NCBI GenBank assembly: GCA_902749685.1
Contig: CACVKW010000217.1
Span: 1 to 56,972, forward strand
Reading direction: 5' to 3'
Source of the DNA: Olavius sp. associated proteobacterium Delta 1
GTDB taxonomy: Bacteria; Desulfobacterota; Desulfobacteria; Desulfobacterales; JAFDCJ01
Length of the DNA: 56,972 bases
Under the pieces are notes generated by a model. It had not been told where the DNA came from and searched no databases. It worked only from the letters and a program-made list of their open reading frames with translations. Position 1 is the stretch's first letter; the number at the start of each line of letters is the position of its first letter. Made by a program: the position numbers and the translations under genes. This document shows, piece by piece, positions 25,565 through 35,384 of the stretch.

Positions 25565-25932
25565 TTCCTTTTTCCCGCGCTGACAGGGTCAGTGGCTTAA
25601 TTCAGGAAGTCCTGTCGGAATTATTAAAAAAAAATATACGTGACCCCCGTCTGGCAATGGCGACCATCACCAGCGTAAAAATGTCCCGCGATTTGAAACT
25701 GGCGCGAATTTATTTTACAATATATGGTGACCGTGAAAAATCGGAAGCCGCCGCCCGGGGCTTTGAAAGTGCACGCGGATTTATCAAAAGAAGTCTTGCC
25801 CGCAGGCTCAGCCTGCGTTATATGCCGGATTTAAAATTTTTTTATGATGAATCATTTGAATACGGCTCTCATATCGATCAATTGCTTGAGAAAATATCGA
25901 CGGATAATGGACCAGATCATCAATCAGATTAA
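25561..25932 (+). CDS. rbfA: Ribosome-binding factor A
   Basis: 30S maturation factor with a KH-like fold. 123 residues: FSRADRVSGLIQEVLSELL, RDPRLAMATITSVKMSRDLK, ARRLSLRYMPDLKFFYDES. It overlaps the upstream DUF503 gene by 4 bp and the following DHH gene by 26 bp, so all three are tightly coupled. Confidence 0.95.
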   Translation: MIPFSRADRVSGLIQEVLSELLKKNIRDPRLAMATITSVKMSRDLKLARIYFTIYGDREKSEAAARGFESARGFIKRSLARRLSLRYMPDLKFFYDESFEYGSHIDQLLEKISTDNGPDHQSD

Positions 25933-26878
25933 AAATGCGCAACATGTTTTGCTGACCTCCCACTGCGACCCGGATGGGGATGCGGTCAGTTCTCTGCTGG
26001 CCATGGGATTGGCCTTAAGCCGCCTTGACAAAAAAGTAACCCTTTACAATTTCAGCCCGATTCCGGCGGTTTATCGCTTTCTGCCCTCGGTCGAACGCAT
26101 TGTCAGGCGTATTAAGAAAGCCGAAACCTATGACGTGGCGCTGGTCCTTGATTGCGGTGACCTGTCAAGGGTCGGCCAGGCCAGCTCAGCGATCACTCAA
26201 ATACCGGTGGTTATCAACATCGACCACCATATCTCAAATACCGGCTTTGGTGACATTCACCTTATCGATGCGGATGCCTGCTCCACGGCGGAGATTGTTT
26301 ACCGTTTGATAAAGGTGCTGAATGTCCCCCTCGACAAAGAAATCGCAACGTCAATCTATACCGGTATATTGACCGACACGGGATCGTTTCGATTTTCCAA
26401 TACCAACCAGGCTGCCTTTGCCATCAGCTATGAGATGACAGAGCTGGGGGTTGAGCCCTACAGTGTGGCCCAGCGTGTATTTGGTGCCTACTCTCTGGAA
26501 CGTATCAAACTATTAAACCTGGCGCTGGATTCCCTTGAAATATCACAAAACGGCAAATTGTCGGTCATGACCGTCACCAATGCCATGTTTGACTTTACCA
26601 AAACCCAACCTGAAGATGTCGACGGCATGATAAATTATGCCAGACGAATTCAAGACGTTAAGGTGGCGGCCCTGATCCAGGAACAACGAAACGGTAAGTC
26701 AAAATCAGACAGCCGGCGCCATTTTCATGTCAGCCTGCGCTCTGACGGATCAGTTGACGTTGCGGCCATAGCCGGAGCTTTCGGCGGCGGCGGGCATGCC
26801 AGTGCAGCCGGCTTCCAGGTCGAAACGAGCTTGCTAAAATTAAAATCGGATATTATTACCCTGGCTCAGAACCTGTGA
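25907..26878 (+). CDS. DHH/DHHA1 phosphoesterase, NrnA-like
   Basis: Predicted bifunctional oligoribonuclease/PAP phosphatase-type enzyme acting on nanoRNA or pAp. The 323 residues have the metal motifs LTSHCDPDGDAVSS, LVLDCGDLSRVG and NIDHHISNTGFGD, and a DHHA1 domain ending in the substrate-binding GAFGGGGHASAAGF. ATG 25907 (MDQIINQIKNAQHVLLTSH) is chosen over a longer open frame from 25844, as it begins just before the first domain strand and overlaps rbfA by only 26 bp. An infB-rbfA-nrnA-truB order is common in bacteria. Confidence 0.92.
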   Translation: MDQIINQIKNAQHVLLTSHCDPDGDAVSSLLAMGLALSRLDKKVTLYNFSPIPAVYRFLPSVERIVRRIKKAETYDVALVLDCGDLSRVGQASSAITQIPVVINIDHHISNTGFGDIHLIDADACSTAEIVYRLIKVLNVPLDKEIATSIYTGILTDTGSFRFSNTNQAAFAISYEMTELGVEPYSVAQRVFGAYSLERIKLLNLALDSLEISQNGKLSVMTVTNAMFDFTKTQPEDVDGMINYARRIQDVKVAALIQEQRNGKSKSDSRRHFHVSLRSDGSVDVAAIAGAFGGGGHASAAGFQVETSLLKLKSDIITLAQNL

Positions 26879-26945
26879 ACCTGGCACCTGGAAGTTAGAA
26901 ACCAAGTGACGAGAAACCAGCGACCAGACAGAATTACACGGTATT

Positions 26946-27854
26946 TTGGTTGTTGACAAACCGGCGAATATGTCATCAGCCCGGGTGGTGGCGTTAGTAA
27001 AAAAAGCGTTTAAAGCCGACAAGGCAGGTCATGCGGGCACATTGGACCCTTTTGCCGAGGGGGTGCTGATATGCTGTATCAACCAGGCTACGCGCTTGGC
27101 CGGGTTCTTGTTGCACGGCTCCAAAAAATATGTGGCCGAACTTAAACTGGGTCAGGAGACGGATACCCAGGATTTAACCGGAACTGTCGTTGCTACCGCT
27201 AAAGCGGTGAATTATTCACAGCAAACGATTCAATCCGTGTTCGAATCGTTTAAAGGACCCATTGAGCAATTGCCGCCGGTTTATTCGGCTTTAAAGCACA
27301 AAGGTGTTCCCCTTTACAAACTTGCGCGCCGCGGTCAACCGGTCCAAAAGCCGCCCAGGCAAGTGCAAATTTATGATATTTGTGTCAATGACGTTGATCT
27401 GCCGTATATTCGTTTTGAAGTGTCCTGCTCTGCCGGTACCTACATCCGCACGCTGGGCACGGATATCGCCAAAAAGCTGGGCGGCGGCGGCCACCTCAGT
27501 GCATTAAAACGGATCGAAAGCAGTGGATTTACCCTGGATCAGGCAATACCGCTGTCAGCACTGGAAGAATCGGCCCACAGCCGGATATTGTCGACGAAAA
27601 TGATCGGCATGAAGGATGCGTTGCCGGGCATGCCTGAATTTTGTGCTGATGATCATTTGGTAGAGAAAATCCGGCATGGTCAAAAACTTACGATAAAGGA
27701 TTTGAGCGGTTCAAATAGTACCGCAAGAGCCGGCCTGGCAGGCGACTATCTAAAAATTGTTAACCGGGAACACGATCTTATTGCAATAGTGGAACAGAAC
27801 TCACCCGGGAACCGTTTGACATACTGCTGTGTGTTTCCCAAACGAAATTCCTGA
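26946..27854 (+). CDS. truB: tRNA pseudouridine(55) synthase TruB, start unclear
   Basis: Makes pseudouridine 55 in the tRNA T loop. Motifs are GHAGTLDPFAEGVL (catalytic Asp in TLDP), RLAGFLLHGSKKYV and ISCSAGTYIRTL-like VSCSAGTYIRTLGTDIAKKLG. The frame is open to 26910, but only ATT 26943 or TTG 26946 can start it, without a ribosome binding site. Conserved residues HGI precede the TTG, so the true N-terminus probably lies upstream. A GTG at 26906 in another frame gives MTRNQRPDRI, which looks like a TruB N-terminus, suggesting a frameshift or sequence error. The upstream 60 bp resemble the window's intergenic phrase repeats. Confidence 0.9.
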   Translation: MVVDKPANMSSARVVALVKKAFKADKAGHAGTLDPFAEGVLICCINQATRLAGFLLHGSKKYVAELKLGQETDTQDLTGTVVATAKAVNYSQQTIQSVFESFKGPIEQLPPVYSALKHKGVPLYKLARRGQPVQKPPRQVQIYDICVNDVDLPYIRFEVSCSAGTYIRTLGTDIAKKLGGGGHLSALKRIESSGFTLDQAIPLSALEESAHSRILSTKMIGMKDALPGMPEFCADDHLVEKIRHGQKLTIKDLSGSNSTARAGLAGDYLKIVNREHDLIAIVEQNSPGNRLTYCCVFPKRNS

Positions 27855-27929
27855 TTCGAACGGGTTTGCCGGAATTAAACAGAAGCGTCATAATAAACGT
27901 TTATGCCATTGTTCGCAAGATAATGGATG

Positions 27930-28124
27930 CTGGATGCTGGATGAAATAAGGATGATATCTTTTTTATAAACAAGTATCAAGAAATCGGGGATCTCTCCAG
28001 AGCGAAGGCAAAATAAAACAGACGGAAGCGAAAAAACGAATATTAATGCGATTTGGGAGAATATACTGCCTAAAATGAGGATGACATCCGTTTTATTTGC
28101 GAGTATCAAGGATCCAGCATCCAG
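27930..28124. repeat. Inverted-repeat island, CTGGATGCTGGAT type
   Basis: 13-bp perfect arms CTGGATGCTGGAT (27930-27942) and ATCCAGCATCCAG (28112-28124). Inside are two imperfect direct repeats: AGGATGATATC followed by AAGTATCAAG (27949-27980) and AGGATGACATC followed by GAGTATCAAG (28078-28110). It fills the truB-rpsO gap; no gene seen. Confidence 0.75.
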
Positions 28125-28229
28125 AATCTGATCCGTAAGGGCAACATAATCTGTTCCCCTTATCTTAGCCCCAAAAAGCAAAAGAATCATTACTTAAGGA
28201 ATTACTAACCAGAGGAGGCGAAAAAGAAA

Positions 28230-28499
28230 GTGGCTTTCACAACAGAAGACAAGAAAATATTGATTGAAAAATTCAAATTGCACGAGTCCGATACGGGATC
28301 GCCCGAAGTGCAGGTGGGGCTCTTAACCCACCGCATTTCCTACCTTACCGAACACTTAAAAATACATAAAAAAGATCATCATTCCCGCAGAGGGCTGCTG
28401 ATGCTGGTCGGCAGGCGCCGTCGGCTGCTCAACTATGTAAAATTCAAAGACGTCAACCGTTACCGGACGATAATTGACACCCTGGGTTTGAAACGGTAA
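28230..28499 (+). CDS. rpsO: 30S ribosomal protein S15
   Basis: 89-residue primary 16S-rRNA-binding protein of the small-subunit platform. Recognised by [36 protein letters not shown] and [18 protein letters not shown]. The start is GTG with AGAGGAGG about 11 bases upstream. It precedes pnp, the conserved rpsO-pnp pair. A short GGTCG/CGACC hairpin (28502-28518) follows the stop. Confidence 0.97.
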   Translation: MAFTTEDKKILIEKFKLHESDTGSPEVQVGLLTHRISYLTEHLKIHKKDHHSRRGLLMLVGRRRRLLNYVKFKDVNRYRTIIDTLGLKR

Positions 28500-28760
28500 A
28501 CGGTCGATCACAACGACCCTGTATGCCCATCTACACCATAGAAAGCAGGACGCCAGCACTGCCAGATATACCTCCCGGTTCTTTCGCGCATTTGCCGGCA
28601 CTCACTCCGCCGGCCGGTATTCGATCATTGGCCTCAGCTGGCATTTAGATAAGCCGGATTCGCTCCGGCATTCCGTGACGTGTTGTCTGCGTTTGAGCTG
28701 ATTTCGCCCTAAACACCCGAAGCAATTCGATGAAACGTCACCAGAAGTTAGGAGAAAAAC

Positions 28761-30860
28761 ATGGAAATTTTGGTTAAAGAAGAAATCGATGGTAAAACAC
28801 TAAGCATTCAAGCCGGCAAGGTCGCCAAACAGGCATCAGGATCGGTTGTGGTTCAGTACGGCGACACCATTGTACTGGTTACCGTCGTGTCGGCCCATGC
28901 GGAAAGACAATCGAATTTTTTGCCCCTTTCCGTCGAATATCAGGAAAAAATATATGCCGCCGGCCGCATACCGGGCAATTATTTTCGACGTGAAATCGGT
29001 CGTCCCAGTGAAAAAGAGACCCTGACGGCCCGCTTGATAGACCGGCCGATCCGGCCCCTGTTTCCAAAGGACTACCGCTATGAAACCCAGGTCATCGCCA
29101 CGGTGCTGTCGATGGATCAGGAAAACGATCCGGATACCCTGGCCATGCTGGGAGCCTCAGCGGCCCTGACGATATCAGATATTCCCTTTGCCGGTCCCAT
29201 TGCCATGGTGCGGGTCGCACGTATCGACGGTCAGTTAAGAATTAATCCGACCATACCGCAATGGGAAAAAAGCGATATCAATATTATCGTGGCCGGTTCC
29301 AAAACCGGGGTTGTGATGGTGGAAGGCGGCGGAAACCTGGTCAGCGAAGCCGACATGCTGGAAGCCATATTTTTCGGGCACCGCTCCTTACAGCCGCTGA
29401 TTGACCTGCAGTTGAAGCTGCAGGAAACCCATGGTGTCGAAAAAAGACCGTTTCAGCCGCCGGCCAAAGACGAAGCCCTGGTCGACAAGCTGGAAGCGGC
29501 CGCCGCCGCCCCGATCCGCGAGACACTTGTCATCCCCGAAAAAACCAAACGCTACGCGGCAATGCGCAATCTTAAAGCCCAGCTGGTTGAAAACCTGGCT
29601 GACGAATATGAAGGCCGTGAAGGTGAAGCCTACGATGCCTTGAGCAGCCTGCAGAAAAAAATCAGCCGGGATCTCATTTTAAAGGAAGGTCGCCGGATCG
29701 ATGGACGCCGGTTTGACGAAATCCGGCCCATTACCTGCGAGGCCGGCATTCTGCCCCGCCCCCACGGCAGCGCCCTGTTTACCCGGGGTGAGACCCAGGT
29801 GCTCGGTGTGCTGACATTGGGCTCCGGCCAGGATGAACAGCGCGTCGAGACACTGAGCGGTGAAGAATTCCGCCCCTTTATGCTGCATTACAACTTTCCG
29901 CCCTATTCCGTCGGCGAGGTCAAACGCATGGGCGGTCCCAGTCGTCGGGATATCGGCCATGGCGGCCTGTCCACGCGTGCCATCGAAAAAATCCTGCCGG
30001 ACAAAGAAAATTTTGAATACACCATCCGGCTGGTTTCTGAAGTCTTTGAATCCAACGGTTCTTCCTCCATGGGAACCGTCTGCTCATGCTGTTTGGCCCT
30101 GATGGACGGCGGCGTTCCCATTAAGGCCCCGGTGGCCGGCATTGCCATGGGTCTTGTCAAAGAAGGGGATCAGGTCATTATCCTATCGGACATCCTGGGG
30201 GATGAAGATCACACCGGTGATATGGACTTTAAAGTAGCCGGAACCCGGGACGGTATTACAGCCCTTCAAATGGATATCAAGATCCTTGAGCTGTCAAAAG
30301 ACATCATGGAAAAGGCCTTGGCCCAAGCCAAAATCGGACGTCTTCATATCCTCGAAATAATGGAAGCGGCCTTAAAAGAACCCCGTCAGGAGATTTCACC
30401 ATTTGCACCGACGATCATCACCATCCAGATCAATCCGGATAAGATTCGCGAAGTCATCGGCCCCGGCGGCAAGGTAATCCGGGGGATTCAGAGTGAAACC
30501 AACACCAATGTGGCGGTTGAGGATTCCGGCCAGGTTAAAGTGGCCGCTTTCTCAAAAGAGGAAGGCGATGCAGCGATCAAGATGATTGAAGACCTGACCC
30601 GCGAACCGGAAGTCGGTGCAATCTACGACGGTACGGTCGTCAAAATTACGGATTTCGGCGCCTTTGTCCAGATAATGCCCGGCACCGACGGCCTGGTGCA
30701 CATTTCCCAGCTGGCCAACCATCGGGTGACCAAAGTGTCCGACATCGTTAAAGAAGGCAACAAGCTAAAGGTCAAGGTGCTGGAAATCAATCGGGACGGC
30801 AAAATCCGTCTGAGCCACAAAGCGGTCTTGGAAGAGGAAAATGGAAAAACCGGTCGGTAA
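28761..30860 (+). CDS. pnp: Polyribonucleotide nucleotidyltransferase (PNPase)
   Basis: Phosphorolytic 3'-5' exoribonuclease of the degradosome. The 699 residues have two RNase PH domains (the first with [20 protein letters not shown], the second with [20 protein letters not shown] and [20 protein letters not shown] carrying the catalytic aspartates), a helical linker, a KH domain ([20 protein letters not shown]) and an S1 domain ([20 protein letters not shown]). AGGAG precedes the ATG. The 261-bp leader contains several GC-rich inverted words, fitting the known autoregulation of pnp through leader cleavage. The stop lies inside the next gene. Confidence 0.98.
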   Translation: MEILVKEEIDGKTLSIQAGKVAKQASGSVVVQYGDTIVLVTVVSAHAERQSNFLPLSVEYQEKIYAAGRIPGNYFRREIGRPSEKETLTARLIDRPIRPLFPKDYRYETQVIATVLSMDQENDPDTLAMLGASAALTISDIPFAGPIAMVRVARIDGQLRINPTIPQWEKSDINIIVAGSKTGVVMVEGGGNLVSEADMLEAIFFGHRSLQPLIDLQLKLQETHGVEKRPFQPPAKDEALVDKLEAAAAAPIRETLVIPEKTKRYAAMRNLKAQLVENLADEYEGREGEAYDALSSLQKKISRDLILKEGRRIDGRRFDEIRPITCEAGILPRPHGSALFTRGETQVLGVLTLGSGQDEQRVETLSGEEFRPFMLHYNFPPYSVGEVKRMGGPSRRDIGHGGLSTRAIEKILPDKENFEYTIRLVSEVFESNGSSSMGTVCSCCLALMDGGVPIKAPVAGIAMGLVKEGDQVIILSDILGDEDHTGDMDFKVAGTRDGITALQMDIKILELSKDIMEKALAQAKIGRLHILEIMEAALKEPRQEISPFAPTIITIQINPDKIREVIGPGGKVIRGIQSETNTNVAVEDSGQVKVAAFSKEEGDAAIKMIEDLTREPEVGAIYDGTVVKITDFGAFVQIMPGTDGLVHISQLANHRVTKVSDIVKEGNKLKVKVLEINRDGKIRLSHKAVLEEENGKTGR

Positions 30861-32118
30861 AACCACCCTGAAAAACGGAATTCGAATTGTCACCAAAAAT
30901 ATGCCCTACGCCCGTTCGGTGTCCATGGGCGTGTGGGTCAATGTCGGTGCCCGAGACGAATCTGCGCTTGAAAGCGGACTTTCTCATTTTATCGAGCACA
31001 TGATTTTTAAGGGCACCCAAAAACGTTCCGCTTTTCAAATTGCCAAAGAGTTTGATGCCATTGGCGGAAACACCAATGCCTTCACGACCATGGAAAATAC
31101 CTGCTACTATGCCAGGGTCATTGACAGCCATACGGAAACCATGGTCGATATCCTTTCGGATATTTTTGTCAACTCGGTATTTGATCCGGGCGAGATCGAC
31201 AAAGAACGGCCGGTAATCCTGCAGGAAATCGGCATGGTCGAAGACAGCCCGGACGAATACGTTCATATGCTGTCAGGGCGTAATTTCTGGGGGAAAAATC
31301 CTCTGGGCCGCTCGATCCTCGGCACGCCGGAAAATCTTGCCCGTTTCGATGCTAAAACCATTAAAAATTTTTTCCACCGCTTGTATCAACCCGATCGCAT
31401 CATAATTTCTGCGGCCGGTAGCATCGATCACAGTCGTCTGGTGGAGTTGGTAGAACCGGTGTTTGGGACCATTGCATCCCAAGACGGCTTCCCGCAGCGC
31501 CAAACTCCCCCGGGCTGTTCGGTAGTAGACCTCAACCACAGAAACCTGGAGCAATTGCACATATGCCTCAGCGCCCGGGGATTGTCAATCACCGACCCGC
31601 GTCGCTACGCCTGCTCCCTGTTGAACACAATTCTGGGCGGCAACATGAGCTCCAGACTTTTTCAGGAGGTGCGGGAACGAAGAGGCCTCGCCTATTCGGT
31701 GTATTCATTTATATCCTCCCATGTCGACACCGGCATGTTCGGATTCTATATGGGTGTCGACCCCAGGCGGGCCCAGGAAACGACGCGGCTGGTTTTAGAA
31801 GAAATCGACAAAATAAAAAACGAACCGGTTGAATCATCGGAACTCTCCGGCGCCATGGAGTATACCAAAGGCAGCCTTCTGCTCGCCTCTGAAAGTGCCG
31901 ACAATCAGATGGTTCGCAGTGCCCAGAACGAAATTCATTTCGGAGATGACATTGCGCTGCAGACAATTATAGAAAAAGTCGAAGCCGTTACCGCAGACGA
32001 AATCCAGGATCTGGCAAACGAACTTTTCAACCGCAAACAGATGACACTGACATTACTGGGCCCAGTGGATGCGGATAAGAAAGAATTTGAAAAAATATTA
32101 TATGAACCAGGAATTTAG
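30841..32118 (+). CDS. M16-family zinc metallopeptidase
   Basis: 425-residue processing-peptidase-like protein with the inverted zinc motif HFIEHM (HxxEH) near residue 49, the [20 protein letters not shown] block and the second M16 half ([20 protein letters not shown]). It belongs to the cytoplasmic PqqL/YmxG group often placed after pnp. It overlaps pnp by 20 bp with a GAGG inside pnp, so translation is coupled. The last codons and the stop (GGAATTTAG) run directly into an intergenic repeat whose other copies contain the same words, so the C-terminal tail may derive from the repeat. Confidence 0.9.
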   Translation: MEKPVGKTTLKNGIRIVTKNMPYARSVSMGVWVNVGARDESALESGLSHFIEHMIFKGTQKRSAFQIAKEFDAIGGNTNAFTTMENTCYYARVIDSHTETMVDILSDIFVNSVFDPGEIDKERPVILQEIGMVEDSPDEYVHMLSGRNFWGKNPLGRSILGTPENLARFDAKTIKNFFHRLYQPDRIIISAAGSIDHSRLVELVEPVFGTIASQDGFPQRQTPPGCSVVDLNHRNLEQLHICLSARGLSITDPRRYACSLLNTILGGNMSSRLFQEVRERRGLAYSVYSFISSHVDTGMFGFYMGVDPRRAQETTRLVLEEIDKIKNEPVESSELSGAMEYTKGSLLLASESADNQMVRSAQNEIHFGDDIALQTIIEKVEAVTADEIQDLANELFNRKQMTLTLLGPVDADKKEFEKILYEPGI

Positions 32119-32210
32119 GGATTGAGCAATTGAGGAATTGAAGGTTTTCCATCAATTTTGAATTATTGTTTTATTATTTAATCCCTCAATCCCTCAATTC
32201 CTGAATCCCT
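32117..32210. repeat. Inverted-repeat island, GGATTGAGG/AATTCCTGAATC type
   Basis: 28-bp imperfect arms (about 23 of 28 pair): left 32117-32144, right 32183-32210, rich in CAATTGAGGAATTGA and CCTCAATTCCTGAATCCCTC. It uses the same vocabulary as the island at 3804-4006. It begins in the stop codon of the M16 gene and could act as a terminator or mRNA-end stabiliser. Confidence 0.75.
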
Positions 32211-32287
32211 CAATTGAACGTAATAACCAACATAGGATTCAAATAAGTGACTGTTTGTTAAAGCCAGTCAAGAGTCCATAATTTTCC

Positions 32288-32746
32288 ATGCATCCGGAAC
32301 CCGTTATAAAAATATTACGCCTGCGGCCCGAAACAGATTCCGATATTCCCCTGCCCCGCTATATGACACCCCACAGTGCCGGTATGGACATCTGCGCTGC
32401 GGTCGAAAACGATCTGACGCTGGAAAAAGGCGATATTGCCTTGCTGCGAAGCGGTTTTGCCATTGCGCTGCCCCCGGGTTTTGAAGCCCAGATCCGGCCA
32501 CGCAGTGGTTTAGCGGTTAAACACGGTATCGGGCTGGTTAATTCACCCGGTACCATCGACGCCGACTACCGCGGTGAGGTTAAAATTGCAGTGATTAATT
32601 TAGGTAAAGCCGCTTACACCGTTCAGCGGGGGGATCGCATCGCGCAGATGGTGATCCAAAAAGTTTACCAGGCCGAACTGCGGCAGGTGCAACAACTTGA
32701 CGAAACCTCCCGCAACACCGGTGGATTCGGACATACGGGGAAATAA
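32288..32746 (+). CDS. dut: dUTP diphosphatase
   Basis: Trimeric dUTPase that hydrolyses dUTP to dUMP and pyrophosphate. 152 residues with the five motifs: AGMDICA (I), [10 protein letters not shown] (II), [14 protein letters not shown] (III, catalytic Asp and Tyr), [10 protein letters not shown] (IV) and the flexible [14 protein letters not shown] tail (V). The length is normal. There is no strong ribosome binding site before the ATG, and an inverted-repeat island lies upstream. Confidence 0.97.
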   Translation: MHPEPVIKILRLRPETDSDIPLPRYMTPHSAGMDICAAVENDLTLEKGDIALLRSGFAIALPPGFEAQIRPRSGLAVKHGIGLVNSPGTIDADYRGEVKIAVINLGKAAYTVQRGDRIAQMVIQKVYQAELRQVQQLDETSRNTGGFGHTGK

Positions 32747-32863
32747 AAATAGGCGCACGGCGCAGGGCTGTCGGCGCAAGGAAAGTGAGGAGTAATGTTT
32801 ATACCAGGACCGTGAGCCTTGAACCGAAAGCCGGCTGGATGAATTCAATCAGTTAAAAACTAA

Positions 32864-33673
32864 ATGATGACAATATCTAAGAAATCCGATAATCCCTCCG
32901 ACTACAACCTTGCCGTCTGCAATCTGGCCAGCGGCAGCAAGGGCAATGCAACCTTTATTTCCGATGGAAAAACTTCCATCCTGATCGACGCCGGTCTTTC
33001 CGGTATCGAACTTCAGCGCCGCTTAATATCGAGAAACCTGGAGCCTGAAGGACTGGATGCCATCCTTGTCACCCATGAACACAGTGATCATGTCAAGGGG
33101 GCCGGCATTCTTTCGCGCCGCTTTAAACTGCCGGTATACATCAATCAGAAAACAGAAGCCGCCTCCCCCGGGCTTGGCAGTCCGCATGAAATCAGACCGT
33201 TTGATTGCGGTACCACCTTTAAAATCGACAATCTAACCATCCATCCTTTTTCGATATCTCACGATGCTGAAGATCCGGCCGGCTTTACCATTGGCCGGAA
33301 CGGAACCAGCATGGCTATTGCCACCGATCTGGGCATTGCAACCGCCATGGTCAAGGAGCATTTAAAGCACTGCGCCCTGCTGGTTCTGGAAGCCAATCAC
33401 GATCCGCAGATGCTGGAAACCGGTCCTTACCCCTGGCCCCTGAAACAACGCATTCAGAGCAGAGTCGGCCACCTGTCCAATAGCGATTCAAAAAATCTGC
33501 TCCATGAACTGCAGCACGATAACCTGCAGCATGTTATCTTAGCGCATCTGAGTGAAATCAACAACACCCCTCAAAAAGCATTTGACGAAGTTGTCCAGGC
33601 ACTCACCCGCTGCAACGCCCAACTGACCGTAGCGGATCAGTATAGTTCAGGGCCGGTGATATACCTTAAATAG
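32864..33673 (+). CDS. Metallo-beta-lactamase-fold hydrolase, YycJ-like
   Basis: 269-residue MBL-fold protein with the metal motif THEHSDH, preceding strand LIDAGLSGIELQRRL, a later histidine in SISHDAEDPAGF, VLEANHD and LAHLSEINN. The layout (ASGSKGNATFISDGKTSILI at the N-terminus) matches the YycJ/WalJ group of predicted exonucleases or phosphodiesterases. The first residues MMTIS permit two adjacent ATG starts. It is last in the long plus-strand run; a repeat and a weak convergent hairpin separate it from thrC. Confidence 0.9.
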   Translation: MMTISKKSDNPSDYNLAVCNLASGSKGNATFISDGKTSILIDAGLSGIELQRRLISRNLEPEGLDAILVTHEHSDHVKGAGILSRRFKLPVYINQKTEAASPGLGSPHEIRPFDCGTTFKIDNLTIHPFSISHDAEDPAGFTIGRNGTSMAIATDLGIATAMVKEHLKHCALLVLEANHDPQMLETGPYPWPLKQRIQSRVGHLSNSDSKNLLHELQHDNLQHVILAHLSEINNTPQKAFDEVVQALTRCNAQLTVADQYSSGPVIYLK

Positions 33674-33743
33674 ATGACAGATGTCAGAGGACAGCCCGGC
33701 CGCTGGTCGCGGAGCGGCCAGTCAAATCGAAAAAGAAACTAAT

Positions 33744-33786
33744 GAACGCTGAACATCGAACATTGAATGTTCGATGTTCGACGTTC
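33744..33786. repeat. 43-bp near-perfect palindrome
   Basis: GAACATCGAACATT (33751-33764), one G, then AATGTTCGATGTTC (33766-33779), a perfect palindrome. It extends outwards to GAACG (33744) and CGTTC (33786). It lies between convergent genes. It could extrude as a cruciform or act as a bidirectional terminator, although no T run follows. Confidence 0.85.
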
Positions 33787-33806
33787 AATCTTTTCAGTGT
33801 TACGAA

Positions 33807-33835
33807 AAGGCGGTTTTCCATAATAGCGCCGCCTT
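33807..33835 (-). terminator. Weak terminator-like hairpin after thrC
   Basis: Stem AAGGCGG/CCGCCTT with a 15-nt loop. On the minus strand the second arm runs into TTTTCG. It begins 8 bp after the thrC stop. Confidence 0.4.
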
Positions 33836-33843
33836 GAGCCGCC

Positions 33844-35316
33844 CTATTCAATTTTGCTTGAGTTCACACGGCGTTCAGTCACCGATTGCATAGCATGTGT
33901 TAAGGCCGGAGCCAGTTTGCTACAATCGCAAAGTCTCACATGCTGGCAGAGTCCTTTCGCCCCCTCTATCGATTGGTGCATTGCCTGCTCAGGGAGTTCT
34001 CCTTCCACTGAAAGGGCTTTACGGACAACATCCGGGAACTTGGCCGAATGGGCGGTGGCCAGACATATAATTTTAGTATCCGGTGCAAAAGTATTTGAAA
34101 GCTTATCCGCCGCCGCAACGGCAACGGCGGCGTGCGGATCCAATAGATAGCAATCCCGGCTTTGAAATACATCGGCAATGGTGGAAAGGGTTTCTTCGTC
34201 GGTTATAGAGGCTGATATGTATCCGTCACGAATCGCGTCCGCCGTCCGTGAATCCAAATGCACGCTGCCCTGTTTCTGGAAGTCATCCATCCATTGACAG
34301 ATTTTGTCATGGTCCCTTCCGGAGACAAAATATAAATAGCGCCAAAAATTATAGGGGGCAACGATATCGATGGCTGAAGATACGGTCGGTATGAGATCTT
34401 CTTTGGTGAAACGCCCAGTCGATAAGGCTCTGTGGAGAGTCGCGTTTTGATTGTTGGCGCAAATGTAAGCTTTAACCGGCAATCCCATTGTGCGTGCCAG
34501 ATAGCCGCCGAATAGATTGCCAAAGGCGCCCGATGGTACCGAAAACACGATTTTCTCACCGACCCGATCGACAACCCGGAAATAGCTGAAAAAATAGTGA
34601 ACGGCCTGGACCATTACCCGGCACCAGTTAATCGAGTTGACGCTGGAGAGTTTCAGCTGCCCTCTGAGGCTATCGTCGGCGAACATCCGCGCTATGACGA
34701 GATCGAGATCATCACCGCCGTCGGGACAGCCGTTCACAGCAACAGCATGCACGTTGGACGCTTCCAGGGTTGTCATTTGGCGCGCCTGCTCTTCGGAGAT
34801 CATTTCATTGGGATAAAGCACCCAACATTCAATGGATTTTTTCCCGGCCGATGCATGCGCAGCCGCCGGACCGGTATCCCCGGTGGTGGCCACCACCAGC
34901 GAAGCCCAATCGTTCTTACGTTGGAGGAAAAAGTCGACCAGGTTTACCAGAAACCCCATGGCGAGGTCTTTAAATGAAAGGGTCGGCCCATGGAACAATT
35001 CCAGAACGTATGTATTCGACATCGTTTCCAATCTGACGACCGGCACAACATCCGGCTGATCGAACCGATTGAAACTGTTAGTCAGCAACCGCCGCAAATC
35101 ATCTGCGGTAAGGACTGCCCGTTCGATGAATAGCGACAGTATTTCGAATGCCAGGTCGACAAAGCTCAACTTCGACCACTTCTGCAGCTGTTCTTCAGAT
35201 ATCCGGGGAATTGTTTGCGGTACAAATAGACCGCCGTCAGCGGCATATCCCTGTAAAACAGCTGCTTCAATATCTACCGGTGCTACGCCGCCTCTGGTAC
35301 TGATAAAATGTGTCAT
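33844..35316 (-). CDS. thrC: Threonine synthase
   Basis: PLP enzyme converting O-phosphohomoserine to threonine. The 490-residue length and the N-terminus (STRGGVAPVDIEAAVLQGYA, DGGLFVP) match the long class of ThrC. The PLP lysine lies in TLSFKDLAMGF and the phosphate-binding loop is ATTGDTGPAAAH. It is the last gene of an eight-gene unit with an amino-acid importer, an OCD-family enzyme and a regulator, which raises the possibility of a specialised substrate. No thrA or thrB is seen in the window, so a housekeeping role is equally possible. Confidence 0.9.
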   Translation of the reverse strand: MTHFISTRGGVAPVDIEAAVLQGYAADGGLFVPQTIPRISEEQLQKWSKLSFVDLAFEILSLFIERAVLTADDLRRLLTNSFNRFDQPDVVPVVRLETMSNTYVLELFHGPTLSFKDLAMGFLVNLVDFFLQRKNDWASLVVATTGDTGPAAAHASAGKKSIECWVLYPNEMISEEQARQMTTLEASNVHAVAVNGCPDGGDDLDLVIARMFADDSLRGQLKLSSVNSINWCRVMVQAVHYFFSYFRVVDRVGEKIVFSVPSGAFGNLFGGYLARTMGLPVKAYICANNQNATLHRALSTGRFTKEDLIPTVSSAIDIVAPYNFWRYLYFVSGRDHDKICQWMDDFQKQGSVHLDSRTADAIRDGYISASITDEETLSTIADVFQSRDCYLLDPHAAVAVAAADKLSNTFAPDTKIICLATAHSAKFPDVVRKALSVEGELPEQAMHQSIEGAKGLCQHVRLCDCSKLAPALTHAMQSVTERRVNSSKIE

Positions 35317-35384
35317 CGGATTCGCACAACTCCTTTCATTGTTATTGTTTCGCTCCCTAGTGCAAATTGATTATGCCGACGGTT

